Shown here piece after piece: positions 1 through 6,304 of a DNA stretch of 29,741 nucleotides (positions are counted from its first letter, which is position 1; the number at the start of each line of letters is the position of its first letter). Under the pieces are notes generated by a model. It was not told where the DNA came from and searched no databases. It saw only the letters and a program-made list of their open reading frames with translations. The translations under genes were made by a program, and so were the position numbers. The stretch comes from a virus. The DNA lies in IMG/VR virus record IMGVR_UViG_3300043772_000927, positions 1 to 29,741 of that record; one strand, given 5' to 3'.

Positions 1-739
1 CTCGCATCAATGCTGTGGGATGGTTATACCCAAAATCCAATCCGTATACATAGTTGACAAACCTAGCAGGCCTATGTGGTATGAATGACCAATTAGAGTA
101 GATGTTACTCTTGCTGATTGCTTTCTCTCCCAGTGCATAGATTTGGTAGAGTGCCTCATCCGTTCTCTTCAAGTCCTCTATCTGCGCTCTGATACTTTGA
201 GGTAAGAATGGGTTATCCTTATACGTTGACTTGATGAGTATGCTCTCATCCTGTGGTAGCTCATACAGCCATGAGGTAGATTCACTAGGATTATAATCGA
301 AGATTAGCTTGTCCTCAGTACGCATATTTATTTGGGTGTAGTCATCGAAATAAAGTTCGTTGGCCTCATTCATCCAAGCTATATGCCTTTTACGGCCCCT
401 TATCTTTTGCTCATCATCCACACTAAAGAACTCCACTATGCTACCATTAGGGAAGGTGTAGATGTGCTCACTCTTGTTATGGTCCTCCAATGAGTAGATG
501 CCTAGGTCCTTGAGTATCTCAATGAAGTCACGCATCACCGTGGCTCTCAGCGCAGGGAATGTCTTTCTGATGATAGATACTACCTTGTTGTTATTCTGAA
601 GGCAGTAGATGATAACTAACTGACATAGGCTGTAGGTCTTGGATGACCTTGACCCTCCCTCATTGATAACGAATCTAATAGCATCATCATTGAGTGCTGC
701 ATAGTTCTTCTCAAATATGACTGTGCTCTTTATCTCCAT
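1..739 (-). CDS. terL: Terminase large subunit, N-terminal ATPase part (left copy, cut by window edge)
   Basis: This is the second copy of the TerL gene seen complete at 28204-29355. It holds about the first 246 residues: the ATPase domain with the Walker A region and the start of the linker to the nuclease. The 3' end runs off the left edge, so this is a cut by the contig boundary and not a gene decay. The reading frame stays open throughout despite about 10% nucleotide difference from the right copy. Its start (base 739) matches the start at 29355. It lies downstream of TerS and overlaps the 55-aa protein by 29 bases. Confidence 0.93.
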   Translation of the reverse strand, partial: MEIKSTVIFEKNYAALNDDAIRFVINEGGSRSSKTYSLCQLVIIYCLQNNNKVVSIIRKTFPALRATVMRDFIEILKDLGIYSLEDHNKSEHIYTFPNGSIVEFFSVDDEQKIRGRKRHIAWMNEANELYFDDYTQINMRTEDKLIFDYNPSESTSWLYELPQDESILIKSTYKDNPFLPQSIRAQIEDLKRTDEALYQIYALGEKAISKSNIYSNWSFIPHRPARFVNYVYGLDFGYNHPTALMR

Positions 740-878
740 TAGCTATTTGGTATGCATTCATTAACATAGCCATCTGCCTGCCATCGGTAGCTACTGCATT
801 TCTATCTATCCTTACCTGAACTCCTTTCATTCGGTAGATGTAGTCCTCCACCACAGCACACATAAAATCAATCTGCAT
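711..878 (-). CDS. 55-aa protein overlapping both TerS and TerL
   Basis: This small gene begins MQIDFMCAVVEDYIYRMKG and ends KEHSHI. It overlaps the TerS end by 11 bases and the TerL start by 29 bases in another frame. The second copy at 29327-29494 differs by 13 bases, yet only three residues change (D/E, N/R, T/S) and there is no stop or frameshift, which is the pattern of a protein under selection. No domain is recognised. The place between the terminase subunits suggests a packaging accessory protein or a translational coupling device; both are inference. Confidence 0.75.
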   Translation of the reverse strand: MQIDFMCAVVEDYIYRMKGVQVRIDRNAVATDGRQMAMLMNAYQIANGDKEHSHI

Positions 879-1290
879 CAGGACGAACTATGGTTACCTG
901 TATGCTCTCTATCTTCTCACCCTTGGAGGTAGTGTCAACTCTCTCGGTTAGGTTGTTAAGTCGTTGGGTGATGGATGCATTGTACTGACCGGTCATGCCT
1001 CCTTCGATTTGGTCCATTCGAATCTCCTCCTCTATGCGTGAGCAGATTGTGGCATACTCAGAATATCGACCATCCTTGTTGCAAAAATAATCATTCACGG
1101 TTTGCCCTTTGCTGGCGGCAAAAGACCTGAATCCCACCTGAGTAAGTGGTCTCTCCAATGGAATTGCTGTAGCCTCTCCTGTCTTATTTGATAGTGAATA
1201 TGAATATCTAGGATTTTCTTTACACCATCTCTTATAGGCTTCAAATAAATCCCACATATCCTCAGGTGTTGGTATGTGCTTTGGTCTCAT
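868..1290 (-). CDS. Putative terminase small subunit
   Basis: A 140-aa protein immediately upstream of TerL, the usual place of the DNA-recognition subunit of the packaging motor. It begins MRPKHIPTPEDMWDLFEAYK, and the PKHI-TPE-(D/L)W-LF start resembles small-terminase or DNA-packaging proteins of Bacteroidota phages. The middle (about residues 45-85) looks helical and could be the DNA-binding part; the end is rich in charged and beta-prone residues. Its ATG overlaps the stop of the upstream gene by four bases (ATGA). The name rests mainly on position and the N-terminal resemblance; I see no diagnostic catalytic motif. Confidence 0.65.
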   Translation of the reverse strand: MRPKHIPTPEDMWDLFEAYKRWCKENPRYSYSLSNKTGEATAIPLERPLTQVGFRSFAASKGQTVNDYFCNKDGRYSEYATICSRIEEEIRMDQIEGGMTGQYNASITQRLNNLTERVDTTSKGEKIESIQVTIVRPDAD

Positions 1291-1739
1291 ATCTCTTTAA
1301 GTTTACGTTGCGCCCATTCAATGCCCTCATCACCACCCCATGCAAGCCACATCAATCTACCACATCCATCTCCTAGCTCTTTCTGTGAGTTCTGCCTGTG
1401 ACGTTCAAAGCCTGCCATGCGAGCAATCACATCTCTCGAAAGAGGTCTACCATCTGCAAGGGCATTGGCACGAGCCTTACCCACTGCAGTACCACAATCA
1501 CCCCATCCATTCTCTTCTGCCCATCTGATTGCTATTTTAGCATTCTCAGTAGCTTGTTTTGGATAGTCATTGTATGAATCAGCGAATGCTTTACGATAAG
1601 CACCTACAGGTCCATCAAAGATAGACTTGCATACAGCATAGCGTTGGTCATTCTCAGGATACTTACCTAGGGTCTCTTCATCACCCATACATCTTGAGAT
1701 GAACTCCTCTTCAGTCTCTCTAGGCTTCGGTGTTGGCAT
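1287..1739 (-). CDS. Conserved phage protein with SRCMGD/YAVC motif
   Basis: A 150-aa protein with two parts. The N-terminal part (about residues 8-42) carries EEFISRCMGD and RYAVCKSIF, a Cys-containing signature I associate with phage structural or packaging-region proteins of Bacteroidota. The second part (about 65-150) is rich in Trp and Gly (NGWGDCGT, MWLAWGG) and ends in a basic helix. The function is not known to me. It sits directly before TerS with an ATGA overlap, so it is probably co-translated with the packaging genes. A DNA- or capsid-related accessory role is only a guess. Confidence 0.75.
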   Translation of the reverse strand: MPTPKPRETEEEFISRCMGDEETLGKYPENDQRYAVCKSIFDGPVGAYRKAFADSYNDYPKQATENAKIAIRWAEENGWGDCGTAVGKARANALADGRPLSRDVIARMAGFERHRQNSQKELGDGCGRLMWLAWGGDEGIEWAQRKLKEI

Positions 1740-1923
1740 CAGGCTCTACCCCTTTGAATTTCTTAGATACCTTTACTTCCTCTTCGAATAGGTAACCTAA
1801 TCCTACTGAGGTATAGTACTCATGGTCTTGAGCAGTCTCTTCACTCACGTTGAAAGACACATCAAAACCTTTGCTGTTGTAATAGGTCACATATGTACCT
1901 ATGAATTCACTCTTTGTTTTCAT
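1720..1923 (-). CDS. Hypothetical 67-aa protein
   Basis: A small, acidic protein that begins MKTKSEFIGTYVTYYNSKGF. The many Tyr, Val and Phe residues alternate with polar ones, suggesting a small beta-rich fold. No known family is recognised. It overlaps the next gene by 20 bases and the preceding membrane protein by 17 bases, so it belongs to the same compact unit between the sigma-like gene and the terminase genes. The frame is supported by this tight packing and by the absence of a better alternative on either strand. Confidence 0.6.
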   Translation of the reverse strand: MKTKSEFIGTYVTYYNSKGFDVSFNVSEETAQDHEYYTSVGLGYLFEEEVKVSKKFKGVEPDANTEA

Positions 1924-2071
1924 ATTGTTCTAAAAATATCCATGCATAATATAGTACTATCCAAATACCGAACGCTCTGCATCCGTAGAAGTAATTCTCA
2001 CGAATCAAAAAGAACGCGCCGGTCAACGCAGTGAACGTAGCCAGTATGCTAATTATTTGAGATAGTCTCAT
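1907..2071 (-). CDS. 54-aa membrane protein
   Basis: The chosen start gives MRLSQIISILATFTALTGAF, followed by a second hydrophobic stretch (GIWIVLYYAWIFLEQY). That makes two probable membrane-spanning helices with a short loop. A longer frame to base 2224 exists but would run 176 bases into the sigma-like gene. Base 2071 is preferred because an AATATAGGT motif touches the ATG there, as it does at four late genes. A two-helix protein of this size could be a small holin-like or other membrane factor; the sequence does not decide this. Confidence 0.6.
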   Translation of the reverse strand: MRLSQIISILATFTALTGAFFLIRENYFYGCRAFGIWIVLYYAWIFLEQYENKE

Positions 2072-2594
2072 ACCTATATTGTAATTTACGAAGATTTTGT
2101 TTAATTTCAGTGATAAGGTAATGAGCCGAAGTAACAGGTATCCCAAAGTACTTAGCCATCCCTCTTGCTGTAGTGTATCCCTTGTCGATGTACGCTTCAA
2201 ATACAATTCGATGAACGTTATCATCTATCTGAGACCTATATATTTCTACCAGCCCTTTGTGAGTGCTGTATATCTTATCCTCAAGTATCTTGGCTTGTAA
2301 GTCCTGCTCGTTATCCTCCTGCTCAGATGCATCGTATTCCATAGATGTTACCCTATCATCCTTGTGGCTAAGTGAGGTGTTCCACAGGATTTGGTATTTG
2401 ATGGTATTCAACAGGTAGCTCTTCACCTGTTCCTCGCTTTCGGCATCCTCATTGATGGTTAGCACATGAAGATAGCTGTTGTTTATAACGGTATCCGCCT
2501 CTATCCTGCTCCCTAATTTAGTAAGAAAGTATAGCGTATAAGCCCTAACCTCATGGTAATGATTATTGATGTACCTGTCTAAGAGCTTTTTCAT
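2049..2594 (-). CDS. Putative sigma-70-like RNA polymerase factor
   Basis: A 181-aa protein with the layout of a two-domain (ECF-like) sigma factor. Residues about 1-75 resemble region 2: a helix, then ADTVINNSYLHVLTI and VKSYLLNTIKYQILWNTS, where family members have the core-binding and -10 recognition helices. Residues about 125-175 contain a helix-turn-helix (TTARGMAKYFGIPVTSAHYL) like region 4. It is the last regulatory gene before the packaging and virion genes, a fitting place for a late-gene activator. The similarity is weak in the -10 helix, so another HTH regulator is possible. Confidence 0.55.
   Translation of the reverse strand: MKKLLDRYINNHYHEVRAYTLYFLTKLGSRIEADTVINNSYLHVLTINEDAESEEQVKSYLLNTIKYQILWNTSLSHKDDRVTSMEYDASEQEDNEQDLQAKILEDKIYSTHKGLVEIYRSQIDDNVHRIVFEAYIDKGYTTARGMAKYFGIPVTSAHYLITEIKQNLRKLQYRYETISNN
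2072..2080 (-). promoter_or_regulatory. Shorter start-abutting motif AATATAGGT
   Basis: Nine of the eleven motif bases end exactly at the ATG at 2071. Unlike the other four it lies within an upstream coding sequence (the sigma-like gene) and has ACAATATAGGT in place of ATAATATAGGT, so it is the weakest copy. Confidence 0.5.
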
Positions 2595-2781
2595 ACCAAG
2601 TCATGAAGTCTTTATACCATACTTTCCGCCTAACTGAAGCGCAAAAGCATTCACGAGGCTGTGGACCATCGTATTTTACCCTGATAGCATATAGCTGAAC
2701 GCATGAATGCTTGGAATACTTTACAGCATCATCCAAGGCATCTATCCTATCTATTGTATCTATGTCAACTTGTTCAAACAT
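2563..2781 (-). CDS. Hypothetical 72-aa protein with Cys pair
   Basis: I take the internal ATG at 2781, giving MFEQVDIDTIDRIDALDDAV. The longer frame to 2868 would overlap the upstream membrane protein by over 100 bases. The second half has ECFCASVRRKVWYKDFMTWY, a Cys-x-Cys followed by a basic/aromatic helix, a pattern common in small uncharacterised phage proteins of Bacteroidota. Function unknown. It overlaps its neighbours by 22 bases upstream and 32 bases downstream, within the early small-gene chain. Confidence 0.65.
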   Translation of the reverse strand: MFEQVDIDTIDRIDALDDAVKYSKHSCVQLYAIRVKYDGPQPRECFCASVRRKVWYKDFMTWYEKALRQVHQ

Positions 2782-3008
2782 AATTCTAAAATGTATGCAC
2801 CCAGTGCTGCTTGACATGCTAGAATGAAATCCTGATGCCATGTTAATGTAAGCCAAAAGGCTACACACTTACTGCAACTCAATGCATCTAGTAAGGGTAT
2901 AGCCCATGTGCCTGGTCTAAAGGACATATAAATCCTTGTCAAAGTTGCTTGCAGTGGCTCAAAATTGCACCACCACCAAGCAATAGAAATAAGTGTTACG
3001 AGTTCCAT
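2760..3008 (-). CDS. Small membrane protein with CxxC motif
   Basis: An 82-aa protein with a hydrophobic N-terminus (LVTLISIAWWW) and a hydrophobic second half (CVAFWLTLTW, then ACQAALGAYILELCL), so two or three membrane segments are likely. Cys45 and Cys48 form a CxxC pair at the edge of the second segment. Position and topology would fit an accessory holin or an inner-membrane host-interaction protein, but no family is recognised. The canonical lysis cassette is elsewhere (11583-13124). It overlaps the HTH protein by 13 bases. Confidence 0.6.
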   Translation of the reverse strand: MELVTLISIAWWWCNFEPLQATLTRIYMSFRPGTWAIPLLDALSCSKCVAFWLTLTWHQDFILACQAALGAYILELCLNKLT

Positions 3009-3217
3009 CGCTTCAAATATACTCTAAAAAAGCTATCATAAAGCTCTGAGGTCACATTCCTACCCTGAATAAACCGGTATAGCTTAGCATAGTTTACCCC
3101 CATATCCTCGGCTAGGTGGGATATCTTGTATCTTTTGCACAACATTGTTCTTATCTCTTTTCTCATCCAATCTGACAACTCTTGGTCATTAGAAAGGTAA
3201 ATCGTCACTGCTCTCAA
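2996..3217 (-). CDS. Small helix-turn-helix protein
   Basis: A 73-aa protein. Residues about 20-55 read as a helix-turn-helix of the XRE/Cro type: RKEIRTMLCKRYKISHLAED, then GVNYAKLYRFIQGR. It would bind DNA, probably as a dimer, and could act as the early-to-late switch or a repressor of the early promoters. There is no second domain. The start overlaps the DUF3127 gene by 29 bases; a shorter start at the Met before RKEIR would give about 56 residues. No target operator can be assigned from sequence alone. Confidence 0.65.
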   Translation of the reverse strand: MRAVTIYLSNDQELSDWMRKEIRTMLCKRYKISHLAEDMGVNYAKLYRFIQGRNVTSELYDSFFRVYLKRWNS

Positions 3218-3539
3218 GGTCCATAGTTTTAGTTAGTTTATCAATAGGTGATTGTTCAGTCTTTGAACTGAGGCTCATTGTCCATGCTTCAATCGAATTG
3301 AAGTATTTGATTGTGCCATCTTGTGCCTCCCATCTGCGGCCACGAAGATTATAACTAACTTCTACTACCTCACCTGTTTTCAGATTGTTTGCTAAATCGC
3401 ATTTGTCCTGGGTTAATTGGAACGTAACATACTGAGGATACTCATCCTGTGACTTCAGGGTTACTTCTCTCTTCTTGAATCGGTCATTAACCGATGTTGT
3501 TGGGGTAACGAATACCACCTCTCCTTTGAACTTACTCAT
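3189..3539 (-). CDS. ssDNA-binding-like protein, DUF3127 family
   Basis: A 116-aa protein. Residues about 20-90 match the DUF3127 pattern: FKKREVTLKS, EYPQYVTFQL, then LRGRRWEAQDGTIKYFNSIE. This is an OB-fold family found in Bacteroidota and their phages and placed with ssDNA-binding proteins. The tail ends in SSDDLPF, the acidic-hydrophobic tip used by bacterial SSB proteins to recruit partners. It follows ERF and YqaJ in the same transcription unit, so it likely coats single strands during replication and annealing. The start overlaps the 30-aa protein upstream by eight bases. Confidence 0.85.
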   Translation of the reverse strand: MSKFKGEVVFVTPTTSVNDRFKKREVTLKSQDEYPQYVTFQLTQDKCDLANNLKTGEVVEVSYNLRGRRWEAQDGTIKYFNSIEAWTMSLSSKTEQSPIDKLTKTMDLESSDDLPF

Positions 3540-3624
3540 GGTTTATGTATTTGATATAGTTTATTGTTGAAATCCATCCCCACACTATTGCAGGGGCTAA
3601 TAAAATTGAAAGTGCTATTATCAT
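3532..3624 (-). CDS. 30-aa hydrophobic peptide
   Basis: This very short gene encodes MIIALSILLAPAIVWGWIST and about ten more residues ending in KYINHE. It is essentially one membrane helix with a short polar tail. Its ATG overlaps the stop of the 71-aa gene as ATGA, and its stop lies inside the start of the DUF3127 gene (8-base overlap), so it fills what would otherwise be an 81-base gap. Function unknown. The tight overlap on both sides is the main evidence that it is real. Confidence 0.6.
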   Translation of the reverse strand: MIIALSILLAPAIVWGWISTINYIKYINHE

Positions 3625-3836
3625 ATCTCTATGTTATATTCGTTTAAAATTGAATTGAATCTATCTCTGATATCTCCGACTATCTCCCATTGATTTACAG
3701 GTAGCTCTCCGTACTTATGCATTGACCTTAGCTCCATTCCTATCTCAATGAGTGCCTGCTTCATATCCACAGCTTGGCACGCTATCTTGAAATCCTCCTG
3801 CTCTTCAGGTAAGTTAAATGTTAGTTTTGCTTTCAT
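3621..3836 (-). CDS. Conserved hypothetical 71-aa protein
   Basis: Begins MKAKLTFNLPEEQEDFKIAC and continues as a mostly helical protein with Met, Leu and charged residues (KQALIEIGMELRSMHKYGEL). The start LTFNLPEEQE is a form I recall in small conserved phage proteins of Bacteroidota, of unknown function. It lies in the early chain: one base after the stop of the 34-aa membrane peptide and ATGA-overlapping the 30-aa peptide. Confidence 0.75.
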   Translation of the reverse strand: MKAKLTFNLPEEQEDFKIACQAVDMKQALIEIGMELRSMHKYGELPVNQWEIVGDIRDRFNSILNEYNIEI

Positions 3837-3837
3837 A

Positions 3838-3942
3838 TTACCAATACTTAATAATAAAGTGAATAACTGTATACCAAAAAATGATATATAAAATGATACC
3901 TAAAATTATAGGAATGCATCCTAAATAGTTAAATTTTTTCAT
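3838..3942 (-). CDS. 34-aa membrane peptide
   Basis: Encodes MKKFNYLGCIPIILGIILYI followed by more aromatic and hydrophobic residues and a KYW end: a single membrane helix with a positive N-terminus. Its ATG overlaps the upstream stop by four bases (ATGA) and its stop is one base before the next ATG. This explains a gap of about 100 bases. No family can be assigned to a peptide of this size. Confidence 0.6.
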   Translation of the reverse strand: MKKFNYLGCIPIILGIILYIIFWYTVIHFIIKYW

Positions 3943-4151
3943 ATCTCTTTCTTTAGTTTTTCAATGTAAAGAGTTGCATCCATCAGCTCCTCTTGCAGAT
4001 GGTTAAGCCATCCATGTAAATCGATGTCTTTCCTGTCTAGGGTTGTGCCATACTTCTGCTGACCTCTTTTGCTTCTATCATAGTACTTAGCCATCACAGC
4101 CAATAGAATGCTATCCTCATGATTTATTTCGTTTTCATGTGTTATGTTCAT
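3939..4151 (-). CDS. MazG-like/EExxD small protein
   Basis: A 70-aa protein with two striking segments: RSKRGQQKYGTTLDRKDIDL, then WLNHLQEELMDATLYIEKLK. The latter resembles the EExxD helix of all-alpha nucleotide pyrophosphohydrolases (MazG/dUTPase superfamily). Similar short proteins with KYGTTL and HLQEELMDA are widespread in phages and usually left unnamed. A role in nucleotide pools is an inference, because the second metal-binding helix of full enzymes is not obvious here. ATGA overlaps join it to both neighbours. Confidence 0.7.
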   Translation of the reverse strand: MNITHENEINHEDSILLAVMAKYYDRSKRGQQKYGTTLDRKDIDLHGWLNHLQEELMDATLYIEKLKKEI

Positions 4152-4360
4152 GACTGCTTACCAAATATGCGTTCACTAGGAAAATCAATAGGAGGTCCAT
4201 ATACTTGGTCCGTTAACTCTGATGCATATTCTCTAGCAGATGTAGCAACATACTCGCATGGGTTTTTAATTAATTCACCCCGGTAGTGTCCTGATGCAGC
4301 TAGTAGGCCTTGCATGGCAGCTATTACTGCTTGTTCAAAAAATTCTTCTCTTGTTTTCAT
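4148..4360 (-). CDS. Hypothetical 70-aa helical protein
   Basis: I start it at base 4360 (MKTREEFFEQAVIAAMQGLL) because that ATG overlaps the upstream stop as ATGA; a longer frame to 4381 would overlap more and breaks the pattern seen across this operon. The protein reads as helical with a Pro-rich end (YGPPIDFPSERIF). Small phage proteins starting TREEFFEQA are common in Bacteroidota phages and have no known role. Confidence 0.7.
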   Translation of the reverse strand: MKTREEFFEQAVIAAMQGLLAASGHYRGELIKNPCEYVATSAREYASELTDQVYGPPIDFPSERIFGKQS

Positions 4361-4665
4361 TTTATAGATATTAATCCCCAAAATAAAGATATCTCTCTTC
4401 GTTTAGGTTTTGTTTTTATTACTTGTTTTTTAGGTAATGTCGATGGTACTGATGATACTATCTGATGTCCTACATAAATCCACATTCTACCGTACTCATT
4501 TTTCCATTCTGGGTGTATAGTTAATGCATCCTTTAATGCTCCTGTTTGTACTACCGTACTACTAGTGGTACCTATAATACTACTAATTTCTCTAGATGAG
4601 TAAGATTTATTTTTCTTAAATTTTTTAGAATTCAACTTTTCAATAACAAAATCTACATTTTTCAT
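4357..4665 (-). CDS. Hypothetical basic 102-aa protein, HTH-like
   Basis: A basic protein with many Lys. Residues about 20-50 (YSSREISSIIGTTSSTVVQT) look like a helix-turn-helix or winged-helix DNA-binding core, followed by a short beta-like part (RMWIYVGHQIV) and a Lys/Arg-rich tail. The local sequence is more AT-rich than its neighbours, which may mean a more recent acquisition. It begins one base after the YqaJ-family gene ends. DNA binding is my inference. Confidence 0.6.
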   Translation of the reverse strand: MKNVDFVIEKLNSKKFKKNKSYSSREISSIIGTTSSTVVQTGALKDALTIHPEWKNEYGRMWIYVGHQIVSSVPSTLPKKQVIKTKPKRREISLFWGLISIK

Positions 4666-4666
4666 T

Positions 4667-5290
4667 TTATTTATTTTTTAATTGGGTTAATACTTCGTTG
4701 TAAAATTCAGTAGCTAGGATTAATCTCTCAGCCATCTGAATCTCAAGCTCCTTATCTCTTTCAAATCGAATCGATGTAATACGCTTAGATGGCTCGATAT
4801 GCTCTACATAATGAATCGATGCGTTCTCATACTCACCTAATAGTTCAGGTGCTGTAGATACCATCACATAGCATAGCTCAAAATAAGGTCTATCGTAAAG
4901 CCACATATATGCACGACCCTGCCATTCGTACTCAGAAAGGTCTTTTAGCTCATAGCTAGTCGCAGGAAAGGTATCTAATGACCATGAACTCTTGATATCT
5001 ATGATTAGCGTATCAGTGATGATATCGCAGCACCCGGTTAGCCATTGATTTTCTACTCTCTCCTCATTCTTAGTGTAGCTTTCAACCCTAACTAGATTGA
5101 GAAGGTCAATTGAATCCTGCTCTTGTGCTAATCCTTTAGTCAGATACTTGCTATTTATCTCACTCTTATACTCAAAGAAGTCCTCTTTGACTTTCTGAAT
5201 GATATAGCTCTTAGCTGTCTGACTCAAGACCTCACCTTTGCTTCTAGATGAGGTCATTAATTTACCTAATGATGATGCTCTGAACTTCAT
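4667..5290 (-). CDS. YqaJ/lambda-exonuclease family recombination nuclease
   Basis: A 207-aa PD-(D/E)xK nuclease, shorter than many YqaJ relatives. The N-terminus MKFRASSLGKLMTSSR is typical of YqaJ proteins. The active site is visible at about residues 86-101: WLTGCCDIITDTLIIDIKSS, where the Asp of CCD and the DIK triad supply metal ligands and Lys. Known members degrade one strand of double-stranded ends and feed a single-strand annealing partner. That partner, ERF, is the adjacent upstream gene, with an ATGA overlap, so the two probably work as a recombinase pair. Confidence 0.88.
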   Translation of the reverse strand: MKFRASSLGKLMTSSRSKGEVLSQTAKSYIIQKVKEDFFEYKSEINSKYLTKGLAQEQDSIDLLNLVRVESYTKNEERVENQWLTGCCDIITDTLIIDIKSSWSLDTFPATSYELKDLSEYEWQGRAYMWLYDRPYFELCYVMVSTAPELLGEYENASIHYVEHIEPSKRITSIRFERDKELEIQMAERLILATEFYNEVLTQLKNK

Positions 5291-5811
5291 AATTGTGCCT
5301 CCTGCTCTTTGGTTAGGTTGTACATCTCTTTAATTTGCTCAGGAGTGAACTTACCATTCTTAACTGCTGACAGTGCTTTGTCCCATCTCTCCCCATCTAA
5401 TGTAGGCTTTGCCTTGGGTGCTCTAGATGCAGTTTCCCCATCATCATCAATGGCTTGAAGTGATAGTAAACTAACTAGTGTACCTCTACGGTAGTAAGTA
5501 ATGCAGCTAAGTAGCTTCTGAGGGTCTATAATAGCAGGTAATTCAAGTGAACTATCTATACTCTCTCCTGATTCAATGTCAATTATTTTACTGATTACCT
5601 TGCCATCAATTACAGGCTGAATTAGAATCAATCCACATTCCATTAGAATAGGCTCTACTGCCTCAAGAATTGCATTGATATCAGCGTATGAACGCTTGAA
5701 ATGGGGATTTGTTGCATTCTTAATGACCTTACCCATTGATTGTTTCGCACAATGCAATTTTTGGTAGATGTTTAGAGGCTCTACCTGTACCTCTTTCTTC
5801 GCTGTTGACAT
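5287..5811 (-). CDS. erf: ERF-family single-strand annealing protein
   Basis: A 174-aa protein with clear ERF signatures: NPHFKRSYADINAILEAV near residue 33, PILMECGLILIQ, SGESIDSSLELP, and DPQKLLSCITYYRR followed by AIDDDGETA. Family members anneal complementary single strands during phage recombination and genome circularisation or concatemer formation. The C-terminal part (after about residue 130) is a short helical region, possibly a partner-binding tail. It lies next to the YqaJ nuclease. A TATATTTG promoter element lies 22 bases upstream, so it may begin a separate transcript. Confidence 0.9.
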   Translation of the reverse strand: MSTAKKEVQVEPLNIYQKLHCAKQSMGKVIKNATNPHFKRSYADINAILEAVEPILMECGLILIQPVIDGKVISKIIDIESGESIDSSLELPAIIDPQKLLSCITYYRRGTLVSLLSLQAIDDDGETASRAPKAKPTLDGERWDKALSAVKNGKFTPEQIKEMYNLTKEQEAQL

Positions 5812-5832
5812 AATTTTAAGTTTTAATTTTTA

Positions 5833-5866
5833 CAAATATAGAAATTTAATTACACTTATTTACAAA
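5833..5866 (-). promoter_or_regulatory. Candidate promoter before erf
   Basis: On the minus strand TATATTTG (5833-5840) matches the Bacteroidota -7 element TAnnTTTG, with TTTG (5863-5866) 22 bases upstream as a -33 element. The spacing is slightly long. The leader would be short and A/T-rich before the ATG at 5811. The -33 part lies in the end of the upstream nuclease gene. Confidence 0.5.
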
Positions 5867-6304
5867 ATCATTGAAAAATTCAACGAAATCATCAAAATTT
5901 TTGGCTATGTAATAGGTGCCTCCTGCTCTCTCGATATTCTCTTGATATCTTTTCTGAGCTTCAGATTGCCTATCCTTGCCAATCTTGACTTCAATCTTAA
6001 CTGAACGACCCTTGATTGTGGCAGATATATCGGCACTACCAGCTGTGCTTGTGCCTTTTGTCCAAGTAACACCGATGACCTTTCCTGCTGTGGTCTTTTT
6101 TTCTCTAGCAGTACCCATCGTATTGATGCGTTCGGCTTGGTATCCTTGGTAGTTTATGAAATCGCAGATTGCTCTTGTCAATCCGTTAGCTGTGCTGTCT
6201 TTGTACATGGTCTTTGGAATATAATCAGGTGGGTAATTAGGGTGAGTAATGGCATAGCGTTGTAGCTTCAGCTCATGCATCATTGTCTTATATTCTTTTT
6301 TCAT
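5846..6304 (-). CDS. VRR-NUC-type nuclease
   Basis: A 152-aa protein. Residues about 70-135 form a small PD-(D/E)xK nuclease of the VRR-NUC type: Gly-Ser-Ala-Asp (GSADISATIKG), then SVKIEVKIGKDRQSEAQKRY with the E-x-K and Gln motif, and ending in a helix with GGTYYIAKNFDDF. Such proteins act on branched or flap DNA and in phages may act as resolvases or debranching enzymes before packaging. The N-terminal 60 residues hold a helical extension. ATGA overlap with the primase-helicase upstream places it in the replication unit. Confidence 0.8.
   Translation of the reverse strand: MKKEYKTMMHELKLQRYAITHPNYPPDYIPKTMYKDSTANGLTRAICDFINYQGYQAERINTMGTAREKKTTAGKVIGVTWTKGTSTAGSADISATIKGRSVKIEVKIGKDRQSEAQKRYQENIERAGGTYYIAKNFDDFVEFFNDFVNKCN

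Larger units (their letters stand above)
1..1125. repeat. Left copy of the diverged end overlap
   Basis: This stretch aligns without any gap to 28617-29741 at a constant offset of 28,616. By hand count about 116 positions differ. Bases 1-127 are identical to 28617-28743, and 1019-1125 are identical to the end of the window. Both copies keep the reading frames of TerL, the 55-aa protein and TerS. I infer overlapping ends of a circular or permuted genome assembled across two strains, not a functional terminal repeat. Confidence 0.95.

Noticed and set aside
2072-2224. A 51-residue extension of the 54-aa membrane protein
   Set aside because: It would lie fully inside the sigma-like gene; the ATG at 2071 has the AATATAGGT motif next to it.
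2782-2868. N-terminal extension of the 72-aa Cys-pair protein
   Set aside because: It overlaps the membrane protein by more than 100 bases and its Ser/Met-rich sequence is a shadow of the other frame.
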